A stretch of 64,000 bases of DNA from Siphonodentalium dalli (GCA_032622095.1 CP136063.1:212679982-212743981); one strand, 5' to 3'. Counted from the first letter of the stretch, positions 1 through 62,166 are shown. The notes: generated by a model from the sequence alone, not told the origin. Numbers and translations are program-made.

Positions 1-140
1 TAGCGCCAGATACACGAATTGGGTCCCCCCTTTTACCTGAATACCAACATAGCACATATTTAGATCCGAACCAGCGTCACCATCCCTGGTCGGCTTATGG
101 CGACCATATGCGCTGCGTATTTTAACAACTAGTTCCTACT

Positions 141-314
141 GAAGAGGATTGCATACATTGCACGCCATGCAGCAGTACAAAATATATTGCGAATGCACGA
201 AGAGGATTGCATACATTGCACGCCGTGCAGCAGTGCAAAATATATTGCGAATGCACGAAGAGGATTACATACATTGCACGCCATGCAGCAGTGCCAAATA
301 TATTGGGAATGCAC
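141..314. repeat. Three tandem copies of a 58-bp unit
   Basis: Units start at 141, 199 and 257 with GAAGAGGATT and end GAATGCAC. They differ at only a few positions. Frames are open on both strands because of the repeat, not because of a gene. Confidence 0.9.
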
Positions 315-1052
315 GAAAACGGAGTGAAAAGTAATTTTGAAATTACTGAGCATTTGGTTGATTGATGTAGTACACACAGTTTATCTTCTACCAGAGGATT
401 CAATCTATCTTTTCCGTTCATCGACACGTGATGGAGACTGTATTCCTGTGTTCGGGACGCTGTTGTCTGTTCGAAGCGACGGCGTTCCCCATTGGGAAAT
501 GATTTATATAACTGTCTATCAGTCATACCACATATTTAGCCTTTTGTGATATATACAACATATCCCGAGCGGGGCTTCAGACACAGTGGGACTGCAGTCA
601 CCATAACAGAGAAATTGTATACCAACTGCTTTCAGTATGTATGATCATTTCCTAGTCTGGTCTTCATATTAAATCAAACAGTCTAGCATAAAGACACAGG
701 GACGTGTCGAATGGCGGTGTTGATTTGCTGTAATAGCCACACTCCACAATATCGCCATGGATTATGGTAACATATAAAATACAACTGTAATAGACCCAGA
801 CCCTAATATGAGACTCGGTTCCCTCACACGAACCTCTCGTCCTATATCTCTAGCAGTAGTTAACGCATGCTGAAATCCATTCCCCAAATATGGTCATGTG
901 ACATGACCATACGAGATACCTATATATCTCAAAGAGTATTACCGAAGTTTCTAATTTAATATTAATGAAAATTATTTTTAGGAAGTAGATTTCCTTATTA
1001 TACAAGCTTATTTCCATCTTCGAGACTTCTACTCTCTGATCAGCCTATACGG
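315..1052. other. Unique AT-rich DNA, nothing recognised
   Basis: Both strands were read for splice-bounded cysteine exons, TE-like peptides and hairpins; none was convincing. Confidence 0.5.
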
Positions 1053-1973
1053 CGCTACTATATACCACCATTGTTACTTACATAGTGTGTTGCTACTGTA
1101 TTCCATCATTGTTACTTGCATACTGTGTTGCTACTATATAACATCATTATTACTTGCATACTGTGTTGCTACTATATAACATCATTGTTACTTGCATACT
1201 GTGTTGCTACCCTATACAATCATTGTTACTTGCATACTGTGTTGCTACTGTATACCATCATTGTTACTTACATACTGTGTTGCTACTATATACCATTAGT
1301 GTTACTTGCATACTGTGTTGCTACTATATACCATCATTGTTACTTACATACTGTGTTGCTACTGTATACCATCATTGTTACCTGCATACTGTGTTGCTAC
1401 TATATACCATCATTGTTACTTGCATAATGTGTTGCTACTATATAACAGCATTGTTACTTGCATACTGTGTTGCTACTATATAACATCATTGTTACTTGCA
1501 TACTGTGTTGCTACTATAGAACAGCATTGCTACTTGCATACTAGGTTGCTACTATATAACACCATTGCTACTTGCATACTGTGTTGCTACTATATACCAT
1601 CATTGTTTCTTGCATACTGTGTTGCTACTATATACCACCATTGTTACTTGCATACTGTGTTGCTACTCTATACCATCATTGTTACGTGCATAACTGTGTT
1701 GCTACTATAGAACATCATTGTTACTTACATACTGTGTTGCTACTATAGAACATCATTGTTACTTGCATACTGTGTTGCTACTATAGAACATCATTGTTAC
1801 TTGCATACGGTGTTGCTACTATAGAACATCATTGTTCCTTGCATACTGTTTTGCTACTATAAAATATCATTGCTACTTGCATACTGTGTTCCTACTATAT
1901 AACAGCTTTGTTACTTGCATACTGTGTTGCTACTATATAACAGCATTGTTACTTGCATACTGTGTTCCTACTA
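1053..1973. repeat. 38-bp minisatellite, about 24 units
   Basis: The unit is CATCATTGTTACTTGCATAC followed by TGTGTTGCTACTATATAC. Variant bases (ATAAC, ATAGAAC, GTATACC) are clustered, for example four adjacent ATAGAACATC units near 1710-1850, as local unit amplification would produce. Because 38 is not a multiple of 3, the translated repeats cycle through frames; they are not protein. Confidence 0.95.
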
Positions 1974-2264
1974 TTTTACTTTTCCCCGGATAATCACTTG
2001 ACGGCTTTTGTTTGCCCAATCCGAAATAGTGTTATAGCTAAGGGATGGATAGTAAATACTTGTATAACTGCATGGGTGGGTGGGAGAATACATAGTAGTA
2101 TATATAGACATGGTTAAAGATGTACTACAATATATGTGTTGCATACATTACACGACAGTTGACTCGCCCCCAATTCCGAGATAACATATTCAACAGTTTG
2201 ATTCACGAAGCAACACCAGTTGCAAGTTTCAGAATGGATAGTAGATTAAGACCCGTCTGACAGT

Positions 2265-2464
2265 TTAACACTTGCCACACTAATTATACGTTGCAAATTG
2301 TTTATTATTCATTTGGAGGGAATAAAAACAGACACACAGGCAGAAAACAGATATCATACACGAACAGAATGATTAATATTCATTGATGGGAAATTTCCCG
2401 ATAATAAGTTCAACAAACGATAGGGAAGTACTCGTCATTGAGTATTTGATATAGAAAGGATTAA
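2265..2464. mobile_element. MITE family C, degenerate copy
   Basis: It begins at TTAA and ends GATATAGAAAGGATTAA. Internal landmarks TTATTCATTTGGAGGG and ACTCGTCATTGAGTATTTG are shared with the copies at 5615, 31471 and 49142. Confidence 0.6.
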
Positions 2465-2666
2465 TTTTCAATCAACAATTTTTTAGACTCTGATCACCGC
2501 CTGTAATTGAAAAAAATGTCAAACCATATAAGGGAATAAGGTGTCAGGTTGAACAATTGGAAAGCTTGAGTTAGTTGAACAATTCTAACCAAACGTTATA
2601 TGTAAACGAAATTTACCAGATATCGGAATTTAGTCTGATTGGAAACTCGCAGTTGCATGGGCTCCG

Positions 2667-2786
2667 GGGACCTCATTCTGCTTATACCTCAGCAGAATGA
2701 GGTTCCCATATAGGGTGAATTTGGTGATGCTAGCCCGCTATGCGGGATAGCATCACTAAATTCACCCTCTGTGGACCTCATTCTGC
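2667..2786. repeat. Palindromic repeat family G
   Basis: Two adjacent inverted structures: GGACCTCATTCTGC against GCAGAATGAGGTTCC, then AGGGTGAATTTGGTGATGCT against AGCATCACTAAATTCACCCT around CCCGCTATGCGGG. Related copies lie at 39834, 55131 and 58783. Confidence 0.75.
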
Positions 2787-4416
2787 AAATGACAGACACA
2801 CTATTTCAAGGCTTGGTTTTAATATTGCCGATGCGTCGACATAAATCCTCTAAGAGCGTTCCTCCATAGAACACATTTTCTATTCTTATTTGCCATAATG
2901 ATCATGATGGCAACATTAACTTGAATGTGATTAATTAACTAATTGCGTTAAGTATCTTCCATCCGCACCTGACATGGGGTATAGGTATTGTTTTATGTAT
3001 ATTATTGTCTCCGTAGCATGTACACTGGCTTGGAGAATAAAGTGTATTATGACCGCACTATATAGTACATATATACTGTTTAAACATTATTACCTATGAT
3101 CGAACCGAAGTAAATGTGATGAATGTGGTTTGCAGACTCAGCGTATATACACTCTTAATCCTTTGGCATATACGTTTTATTGATTTGTGATAAGTTCCGG
3201 GAATACTAGAGCTGACTGAAGTGAACTGGAGCTCCACGGGATGCCTCATACAGTACATATTGCATCAACAGGATTCACAGTACACGCAGTACGCTGCATC
3301 AAAATGGTGTGCAGTACACAGGGTACTCATAGGGTACGCACAGGGTAATAGCTACTTAATCTATATATTATATAAAGAAGTAGGGATGGCTGCGCAAAAG
3401 AAACACGAAATAAGTACCCTTGGATGCGTATAGGCAAATACAAGTAAACTCGTCCTCGCCGTCTCTAGTCGTTTATACAGAGGAAGAAAAATTCCACAAA
3501 TTGACGTGGTAAACAAGGCCAATTATCAAAAGCATAAACCACTCTAATCTTTTAAATTCAAATCTTTGGAGAATGGGATTAGGCCTATTGCAGGCTATTG
3601 GCTGGCGGATTTCGTTTTCAAAACAATACATATTTATTGCAAACTATGCAAATGTTTGTCGGTGATGGTCCACTCCCAAGATATTGAATTTCCCCCGATA
3701 CATTCCGCAAGTAAATGCAAGACTAGTAACTATTGTAGCTGCAATATGTGCAGCAAGAACGAGTGGTAGTGACAGCGCAGATATATCGCATAAACTACGA
3801 TAAAGTAATGCTACCAACAAATCACCGTTATCAGATGTCATACACGAGCTATTTATTGCTTTAGATTTCTCGGGGATTCAGTCATTCAGACATATAAATT
3901 GGTCTGCATGTTGGAATTCGCATCATTCATTATATATCCGGTCTGTCATGTGCGGTAGCATTTGTACCAAGTTCTCTAAACAGACATTCCATTCGAGTCA
4001 TTTGCATAATCATGTGGTGTTTGGGTTCTATAGCGTAGTATCTGACGCTAGCCGTTTTCACGACGTTTTACCAGATGGACCCCTGACGAGCATCTGACAA
4101 ACCAGATACCATAATATGTCCACACATCCCCGAATTGCAGGAATCGCCGACTGTGGCTTATCGCGGGGATAGAACCAGCTTCGTGGACTGTTTATAACGG
4201 CCCGACACGTTATTCACTTAATCACTGGCGGAACATATATAGACATGTGTATTGACCCCTTGACATCGTGCACAATTTTACATCTAAGTTGGTGCTTTGA
4301 AATTGAATACTATAACGAGAATTTCCACTGGCAGTAACTGTTAACGTATATATGCAGAAGCTTCTGAACTTCTAGTGTTGAAAACATGCGTATACACATC
4401 ACGCAACGAGCGTTGT
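2787..4416. other. No gene recognised
   Basis: AT-rich single-copy DNA. A cysteine-rich frame near 3566-3769 has no matching splice phases and is left out. Nothing else was supported. Confidence 0.4.
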
Positions 4417-4591
4417 ATGTACAAAGTGCTCGCGTTGTACCCATTACTCATTGCATGTACGCATAGCAGTGTAAAATATGTGCAAGATGAATGTTGGACG
4501 GATATCAACCAATTCGGGCCTAGTCAACCCATTCTTGTTATAACGGCGACCACTTGTGGGGTTGCAGCTAAAGAGTACTGTTACAAACCGA
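4417..4591 (+). pseudogene. Possible first exon with a leader peptide, interrupted by a MITE
   Basis: From the ATG at 4417 the frame reads MYKVLALYPLLIACTHSS (leader-like), then QDECWTDINQFGPSQP, ATTCGVAAKEYC and YKP. The spacing C...TCG..x..YC resembles the start of laminin N-terminal (domain VI) sequences, where an ATNTCG/EYC pattern occurs; this is a family resemblance from memory and weak. A family A MITE begins at the TTAA (4592) right after YKP, and the frame soon stops inside it. No laminin-like continuation was found downstream. It could be a dead exon, an alternative leader exon of the modular gene, or chance. Confidence 0.3.
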
Positions 4592-4804
4592 TTAACCCTT
4601 CCATGGCTGGAGATTCCCGAAATTTTGCAAAAAACCCTATGCCAATGCATTCTTTTATATATGGAAATCTCCCATAGGGAGACTCGCATATATAATATAA
4701 CAATATTTACCTTGACCTTGTAAGCCAGTGCATGCTCGTATAAATGTACAGAATGCACTGGCCCATGATCTTTAATGCTGCAGCTCCCGTCATCAAAGGG
4801 TTAA
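4592..4804. mobile_element. MITE family A (TTAA ends)
   Basis: It starts TTAACCCTTCCATGGCTGGA and ends GTCATCAAAGGGTTAA. The inner arms are CATTCTTTTATATATGGAAA type and GCATGCTCGTATAAATG type sequences of the family hairpins. Both ends are TTAA. Confidence 0.8.
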
Positions 4805-5614
4805 TATCCATCTGAAAGGGACTCAAACTGGACGTATGCATCGCGGACAAACACAAACAGCAAGAAAAAGGTTATAATTTAATATATATGCATATATGAA
4901 ATGTGTAGATGCAACTTTGGACAATAAATCTTCACCATCGTTGGATTGCACGAGACCGAATCATATTATGAATCTTCGCTGGGCGCCAATGCATGTGTTA
5001 TATCTTACTTCATTGCACTGTCATAATGAGCGCAGACATCAATCACAATATGTTTCTATGCCTCAAATGAAATCGATCAAGTTGATGATAGCTCGTGTAT
5101 TCTGAGCGGAATTCCCGGGGCGCAACCGGCGCGCATATGCCCGCTACACATACATACGAAGCATGTACACCGCTGATGCCAGGTTGTATGCACTATGAGC
5201 ATGGGTCGTATGTGGCAACGTGAACGCATCAATTTATATGTAAACCACAATGTTACACAATTCTTATAAAAAACTATCGATAAAGACACATCTAACCCAT
5301 ATCTCTTTAATAATATAGAAAAAGCACGAAATGCTCCTGTGTGCATGAGATTGCATATTATTTATATGCTGAAAAAGAACTTGAAACGAGTGATGGTAAC
5401 CGGAGTCCGATTGACTCTGTCCATCTTTCCGTACTTGTCTATATTATTATTAAAGTGAAATGTATGTTTCTTTATTGGCGGTTGTTGATCATATTTTCAA
5501 CAACATTTGTATTGAGGGGATATATTCAGCGGGTTTTGATAAGAATTTCCTAGACATATAACATGCATGTACATGCAATAAGGAGCGCAAATCTGAGTGA
5601 ACGCCAACACAGGT
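4805..5614. other. No gene recognised
   Basis: AT-rich DNA with short unsupported frames only. GTATGC at 4834 would be a phase-1 donor for the 4417 exon if the MITE were absent. Confidence 0.35.
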
Positions 5615-5841
5615 TTAACCATTTCTATACTAAATGGATTCACCCAGTCAGTTAACAAGTGTACATCGGTATATTATTCATTTGGAGGGATGTTAATGTG
5701 ATAAAAGCAGACGACAGATAAATAATAGTGCAGAAGGAGCCCTATTTATCGAGGGAAATGTTTAGATGAACGTATTATCTGAACATTTCCTATGGCATAA
5801 CTACTCATCAATTATATTTTAGTACATGCGGAAAGGGTTAA
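5615..5841. mobile_element. MITE family C (TTAA ends)
   Basis: It begins TTAACCATTTCTATACTAAA and ends GCGGAAAGGGTTAA. Internal inverted segments include GGGAAATGTTTAGATGAACG and TCTGAACATTTCC. Family copies lie at 2265, 6918, 27650, 31471, 49142 and 51860. Confidence 0.75.
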
Positions 5842-5897
5842 TAAATCAAAGATACATTCTGAATTATACGACATCGGATTTCATTCTCATGAGTGTG

Positions 5898-5970
5898 CCC
5901 GGGTGGCCCAGACGGTAAGACACATACATAGTTCAATGATGTAGAATCTGGTTCGATTCTCGACAAAGCC
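5898..5970 (+). repeat. tRNA-like sequence (SINE head or tRNA relic)
   Basis: GGGTGGCCCAGACGGTAAG resembles an RNA polymerase III A box and GGTTCGATTCT at about 5950 a B box, at roughly tRNA spacing. The 3' end does not pair with the GTGCCCG start, so a functional tRNA is unlikely. Confidence 0.4.
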
Positions 5971-6917
5971 GGATGTAACACTCGCAATGCATGGGAAAGT
6001 ATACCAATCGGTGTATTTTTGAAAAGTTTGCCAGGGGTGGGTTATGTGGTTTCTAAAGATGTGCAAGGGAGGTATTTCCCACCAATGTGAGTTGTAGGAC
6101 TTATAGCTTAGCGACCAAAACGTCGATACCCCACAACGATCCAACCCGTAGTTTATAGTATATATATTAAGAAATCTACTTCAGTAGCACACATTTATGT
6201 GGAGACGTATGGGACTGTGGGGCACCAATCGACGTGATATATAGGCCTGCATGGTATAACATATGACCTTATATATGAGATATCAGAATTATTATCGATC
6301 GACATGATCAAATGAAATAAGCTCATATATATCTCCCGTGAAGCGGCTGGGATATTCCACACATATACCCGAAGACACAGTGGCCGACAAAATCACAAAG
6401 CAAAACGCTTCACGCGTACACGCAAGTTTCCGTGACGACACGTCGCCGCAAGGGTTTGTGTATAGTCAAATGATCCGATCATCCAACTTTGATGACAGCT
6501 TTGTGCTATTTCTGTGTTTCAATATTGTGTGCTATCAATTATACATACTACGTCATTGGTTGGTATATGTGTTCGACTTATCATCTGATCACTCAGATGC
6601 ACTTGGCTTATGGTCCCGATCAGGTCGGAGCAAAAAATCGATCGTAATTTATCGTGCACATATAGGTAAATAATTTAGATGAGTTGATAGCGCGCTTTCA
6701 GTTAGATTGGGTCACGGTGACTCGCTGTGTTATGCCAGTCATTATTATGAGGAAGGGTGGAAACGCTCAATTGCCGATCTATCAGACCGGTGGTAATTTA
6801 CCTGGTATATATACGCGATAATAGACCTGCCATTGGATCTCCTTGTGGCAGACGTGATTTGTAATAGGTTCTGGATGCATGCAAAATGTTAATCCAAGGC
6901 TATACACGTGCCCAAAG
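5971..6917. other. No gene recognised
   Basis: The longest frame (6338-6673, +) has no splice support or recognisable motif. Otherwise AT-rich DNA with no repeats identified. Confidence 0.4.
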
Positions 6918-7192
6918 TTAACCCTTGCTGTACTAAATACTGATTAACGAATAGTTAATATGTTGGGATAATGAGTTCAACAATATATATGACATTATTT
7001 AAACTATCATATATATAGGTCGTTTGTAGAATAGTTCCCTTCAACAAATAGGACTCGTTCTGCAATTGTATTATCCGTTGTCTGCTTATTTGTTTCTTCT
7101 GAAAACTCACCCAGAAGAATAATTGACCATTCCATGGTATTATATTTATAAATGAATGGGATAATCTATTTAGTATAGCCATGGGTAATTAA
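6918..7192. mobile_element. MITE family C, inverted orientation, diverged
   Basis: The left end is TTAACCCTTGCTGTACTAAA. The right end, read in reverse, is TTAATTACCCATGGCTATAC, so both ends keep TTAA and a TACTAAAT motif. The inner ATTATCCGTTGTCTGCTTAT matches the reverse of the other copies. Confidence 0.65.
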
Positions 7193-7537
7193 CTGGTGTT
7201 GTTACAATGCTGGGCTGGCCAATTCGGCTCTGCTAGGACACATTTGTTATGTTAAGACAAACTACTGTTTAAAAAAAAAAAAATTCAGTAGTCACTGGGA
7301 ATTTTGGGGAATCCGGAGCATTATGTAAGAATCATTCAATAACACCGTTATTTTATATTCTTTCAAATGGTTCGGCTGTTCCACAGATATCGAATGTGCC
7401 ATCTTCGTAAACAGAAACACAATTTTCAAAAAGAGGTATATGCTCAATACATACACTTATAATGGCGCTGTCATGAATATTCGGCATAATTCAGAATGTA
7501 CTTAGGAACTAGAAAAGAGGAATGGTCCTGCCCGTTC

Positions 7538-7798
7538 TTAACCCTTTCATGACTGGAGCTTCCTGATTTTTTGTGAAAACCCTGTGCCAATGCATTCTCT
7601 TATATATGCGAGTCGCCCATAGGGCGCCTCGTATGTAAGAGAATGCATTGGCCTAGCAATATTTACCTTGATCTTGTAAGCCAGTTCATTATCTTATATA
7701 TGCGAGGCTCCCTATGGGAGATTCTCATATATAAGAGAATGCACTCGCACAGGGTATTTAATGCTGCACCGGCGCAGTTCCCGTCATGAAAGGGTTAA
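7538..7798. mobile_element. MITE family A, full length
   Basis: The ends are TTAACCCTTTCATGACTGGA and CCCGTCATGAAAGGGTTAA: perfect TTAA plus an inverted CCCTTTCATGAC. Inside are two long hairpins built from CATTCTCTTATATATGCGAG arms around CCCATAGGG and CCCTATGGG loops. TTAA ends followed by CCC are typical of piggyBac-type elements. There is no transposase. Confidence 0.88.
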
Positions 7799-9995
7799 AC
7801 CATCGATTTAGTCTACTCACACCAAAATTCAACCGTGTCACATTTAGCTGGACCAGGCATTTATACGTAGAAGGGCCCATGTGAGCATTCCACTTACACA
7901 CGATGGAATGTGTAAGACACTTGAGATACCACTTAATCATAGCCTCAGAAAACACAATACTATTGAACAAGTACATCTGCCCTACACTACATGTGGTGCG
8001 AAATACCGATCATATGTACTATATACCCAAAAGCGATCCATCGTCGATGACACTAATTTCAGTCACGCTTAATAAAATTCATTATATGTTTTATATGTTA
8101 GTATATAACCTCAAATTGAACATACATGATGACTTGTGAATTCCATCCGAGCAATGGCGACTGCAGATGCACGCAACACCACTTTTGAGCCACCGGTCAA
8201 TCACTCTACCTAGTCCTGCAACAGATACGCACACCAAACCTAAACTGGACAGTTCTTTCTGGAACAGGAAACTGAAACATATAGTTTCTCTTGCAAGACA
8301 GCACTTACAGCAGAACGCTTGATGAACTGACGTCACGTGACATGCAGTTTCGATGGCGCATGCAATGGAGGTTTCCACACATATTCATTGATGGAGAAGA
8401 TTACGGTGGATGGGAGTCTGCAGACATAATTGAATTAGTTGAACCCGTATCAGTTCTAATGAAAATTAGACCACCACAACAAGCTTCCCGTTACAGAGTT
8501 TCAAGCATTTCACCACTGGGTCACTCCCCCCCCCAAATACTAGATCGCGGTTCCATGCAGTATGACGTCACAGCGCACAAATTGTTTTACCATTAACAGT
8601 TATCTACTTTCGGTTTCGCGTTTATCCACCGCTGTTGAAATTCTTAGAAATACGTATTTCTATTCTCCTTGCTGGGTATTATTGGTAAATTATGGACTCT
8701 TCGTAGACGTTCAATTTGTTGCCGTAATCTCTACATTTGTGAACACTTTGTCAAATTATAATATATTAATGTGACAGAAAAGATATTGTAATTTTAGCAA
8801 TGTGGGGAATCGACCGCTGTATAGGAATTCCGACAATCTCCTGATTGGCTTCATAGCTTTACTGATAAATGTTGTGACTGGCTGACACTGGCGTAATGCT
8901 TGTTTGTGATAATGGAAATGTCGGCTATTTTTGTTAGACTCTGTAACGCGGAGCTTGTTCGAGAGTTTAGTCTTAATTAGAACTATGCCCGTAAATGATA
9001 TATAATACAACCGCGAACATACAGTATTTTCGTCTTTAATTATGAAAAATGTGACTAGTGCCATACAAAATGAAGAATATTGTTATAATCATGGATGAAT
9101 GTCCAACATCAATTCAGAAATAAATCCAGTGTGTGTAGTATCAAACATCTATTTATATAGCGGCAGCAGTTCTTGTTGTTGATGACTTTGATTCAGAATT
9201 GTAGTTATTGTGACAAAAATCATACAAATCGAAAGAGAGATAACACTTGCGCGAATATATATGATTTAGTCGTAAAGATAAATTTATATGATTTCAGAAT
9301 ATCAGAACAGCTGTATGTCACCAGATAATTTTTCGTTGAGCTATTTATACTGAAATATTACAGTTGAGTTTGGCAGCACTATCAAACAAACTGGTACTCA
9401 TTGTGTGGTACTCCCACTAAGATTATCCAATAAAACTTATATTAGCACTAATAGTACATGAATTCTGCCGCGTATGTCTACGGTCATTAAATTATAGCTA
9501 CACAATCAGGCGTCATCCACCATGAACAACATTGGTTCATAAAAATGCAATAACAACGTTTGAGGAACATAAAGTGACATGGAATACATTTATTACGTGC
9601 TCATCAGAGGGAATACAGTCACATGCTCCCTCTTTGATGAGACGGTTGACATTGCAAGCGAGACATTAAAGTTATAAACATGCATTGTGGGCTAAATCGT
9701 CTAAAATGCATGTGTGGTTTCATATAGAGACATGCAATGAGTCACCCCGCAGCATTTAGTACAGGTTGCCTCTTCGTTCCCATCAACGATTGCCTTCATG
9801 CCAGACACAGGACACTTGTACCCGCCGTAAAACCACATTTTGCACGGCGATCTGCGGGATCATTATCTCGAATACTTATAAACTTTGCATGTTCAAATGA
9901 GTACCTCTTGGTGTCTTGCTTTTAATAGTCTTGATCGTTCAATTTGGCTGCTACGGCGTATACTTCACTATATTTATATCCCAATGTTCATGTAT
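7799..9995. other. No gene established
   Basis: A frame near 8340-8480 contains FPHIFIDGEDYGGWES, faintly like the cis-proline/GG region of glutaredoxins, but no CxxC part or splice partners were found. Near 9598-9645 a short hairpin (CTCATCAGAGGGA and TCCCTCTTTGATGAG) is present. Nothing else is supported. Confidence 0.3.
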
Positions 9996-10258
9996 TTAAC
10001 CCTTTCATGACGGTAGCTGCGCTGGTGCAGCGTTAAAGACCGCGTGTCTTTGCGTTCTCTTATATATGCAAGTCTCCCATATGGAGCCTCGCATATATAA
10101 GACAACGCACTGGCATACAATATCAAGGTAAATATTGTTAGGCCAATGCATTCTCGTATATATGCGAGGCTCCTCTGGGAAACACGCATATATACGAGAA
10201 TGCATTGGCACAGGGTTTTTCGCAAAATATCAAGAAGATATAGTCATGGAAGGGTTAA
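9996..10258. mobile_element. MITE family A, full length
   Basis: The ends are TTAACCCTTTCATGACGGTA and TAGTCATGGAAGGGTTAA. The two family hairpins are present (CTCCCATATGGAGCCTCG and CGAGGCTCCTCTGGGAAAC centres), separated by AATATTTACCTTGA-type sequence in reverse. Confidence 0.88.
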
Positions 10259-11364
10259 TTGGATGTTACAGAAACTATATTACACATACAGCATACTTGG
10301 AGACAGGCACAAGTGACTAGAGGGTCCTTGTTGTGGTACCCAACTTTGCACCCTCTTGTAGACAAAAATTCCCAACCTGGGAAACTTCATTCGCATACAT
10401 TTTGGGTTAAAATTTCCACCTGGTGGCCCAATCACTTCACCTGCATGGTTATTGGTTGGAATTACTCACTCTGATTTTGAGTGGGAGTTTAATTGTGTTT
10501 TACCACCCCCTCCCCAACTGAGAGAAGTCACCAAGTGTAATATGAATAACATGTAGATTAAAATAAAACTCGATATATAGAGCAAAGGGCTTAGATTTTC
10601 TTGTATATTTTTCACGCAGTTTTTCATATTCTGTGATCATATGGTTTACACTGTGTGATCATTTTGTTAATCGCTTGTCACTGGAACATTTCATGACCGC
10701 ATTTCTTTCGCTGAATCATTTGTCATTAAAATTATGTCTCAGCTAGGCATTACGCCTCCACAACGACCTGCAATAGTGTACTATATATAACAACCTGTGT
10801 GTATAGGAGTGTGGTGTTTGGCTGCGGTACGCTAAATGCAAAACAAGATTGACAATTCCTGTCGACAAGGAGAGAACCAGAATCAGGAACAGAGACTCGA
10901 TAACGAGTAACAAGTATGGGTCTATATAAATGCTATATCTGTTTATATTACCTTCACGGAATAGTCACTTGTTACCAGGTAACCCTTTTCCTATGTCATG
11001 TTGCTTTCATGCCATTCAGAATATAGTCAAGACGTGAAAAGGTTTCCCTCGAGATATTGAATGAATTCGGGGACGCGTTGAGTCAGGCTTTTGTCATACC
11101 CACATTGAACTTTGGTCAAATTGTTCAATAGCCTGGATCAATGCTAGTTGGAATAGGTTGATTAGTAAATAGGTTGAGATTTTTTTCCGATAGTTGGAGT
11201 GTCCACCAATATTTAGTGTCAAATATATATGTTATTAGAGCAAGATCCGAATATATTCCTACTTTCAGTAAACGTTGTTGACGGAAATTGCCATGAGTTG
11301 AACATTTTCTAAGCAGAACTCATGTAAGGGGGTGTGCAAATTAGTATATAAAACCCTCTATCTA
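10259..11364. other. No gene recognised
   Basis: Read on both strands. AT-rich, no repeats shared with the rest of the window were identified. Confidence 0.4.
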
Positions 11365-11757
11365 CGTATCTACATAATCCGATTGAACGCTCATAAATTA
11401 CTCTATTTCTTTGGCTTCGGGGGTAAAACATATTTGATTCGAATCGAGGAACCCACCCACCAAATCTCAAGAGTTATCAGATATCGATTTTTTAAATCTG
11501 TTATTTTTCGCCATATATATTTGGTGGCTTATACCAAATATTCGACGAGCCGACCGACATAACCCTCGATACAAAATGGCGTTGAACAAAATGTTAATAT
11601 ATAACACGTTTTGGAAATTTATACTAGAGTTGGCAGTGGTTAGCATTATTTTTTGGTAATTAATCGATTCTGATGACTAAAGCGTCTTTTGAAGAAATAT
11701 TGTTGTTGTTGGAATCTGATGATACGGTAACCATCGAATCGGATTGGGTACCATTAA
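11365..11757. mobile_element. MITE family D copy
   Basis: It shares TTTCTTTGGCTTCGGGGGTA, ATCAGATATCGATTTT, GTTGTTGTTGGAATCTGATG and a terminal GATTGGGTACCATTAA with the copies at 16397 and 61419. The left end is less clear than the right. Confidence 0.75.
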
Positions 11758-12366
11758 TATACATGTACACATATACAGTGACATGTAATGCTCATGGTAC
11801 GAATGACCTAGCGCATAGCCTATACATTAGCCTGATTCAGGACCGCATGTCATGTAACCACCACACGACGTCATGCTAGCTGGATCTAACGGTGAAAGAA
11901 TTATCGCCCGGGTATGCCAAAATAAACACGGGTTATACCCATCTCAGCACCAATCGAGAATACAGCAACGAATGTCTGGGTCTCATGCAGTCTGAATCCT
12001 CGGTGAAAATAATTATGGTTACCTTGGATGTCGTGGTTATCTATAAAATACATTGTAGATACGCGTTTGTTCTCTGATCCAACTTTAACAATATATATTG
12101 ATATTGGTCTGACGCCGAAGAAGTAATGCTTCGTTATGTGATTTGCAAATATATTCGCAATAACAAACATACAGCTTATCCTCAAAAATAGAAATTTGTC
12201 AGTGTAATTGCTAACTTGAACCACAGCACCTTGGCACACAATAAGAGAGGGTGTACTGATTCACCCCACCCCCTGAATCCTGAATGAAAATTAATAAAGG
12301 GGGTGATTACTGCAAACCATAGATTTCAAACTTCAAATTTCAATACCATGTATTTTCATCACTTTT
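11758..12366. other. Upstream flank of the modular gene
   Basis: It contains a + frame at 11951-12077 behind an acceptor-like CCCATCTCAG with YSNEC and IYKIHC, reminiscent of a B exon. It lacks the C-x7-C cysteine and a usable donor, so it is not annotated as an exon. Confidence 0.3.
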
Positions 12367-12393
12367 CCCAATAGTATCTGTCATGCTATATAC
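12367..12393 (+). promoter_or_regulatory. Possible CCAAT-like and TATA-like elements upstream of exon 1
   Basis: A CCAAT-like CCCAATAG near 12367 is followed by CTATATAC near 12387, about 100 bp before the proposed start codon. Such strings are common in AT-rich DNA, so this is only a position to test for transcription initiation. Confidence 0.15.
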
Positions 12394-12492
12394 GACATTA
12401 AGAGAACAAATCCTGATAGCCCATGTTGAACTTGGTAGGAATGCATGCCATTTCTAGATTGGGTTGTGGTACATGTAGCTTCTGGTTCCGCC

Positions 12493-62166
<49,674 letters not shown>

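Noticed and set aside
1116-1710. Tyr/Leu/Cys-rich plus-strand frames
   Set aside because: They translate the 38-bp minisatellite in rotating frames, with no coding bias.
141-1973. Repeats at the left end as a CRISPR array
   Set aside because: Units are contiguous with no unique spacers, and the context is a eukaryotic gene with introns.
6338-6673. 111-codon plus-strand frame
   Set aside because: No motif, no splice partners, and random frames of this length are expected in 64 kb.
11951-12077. Possible extra B exon (YSNEC ... IYKIHC) after CCCATCTCAG
   Set aside because: It lacks the second cysteine and any phase-1 donor after the last cysteine, and lies before the proposed start.
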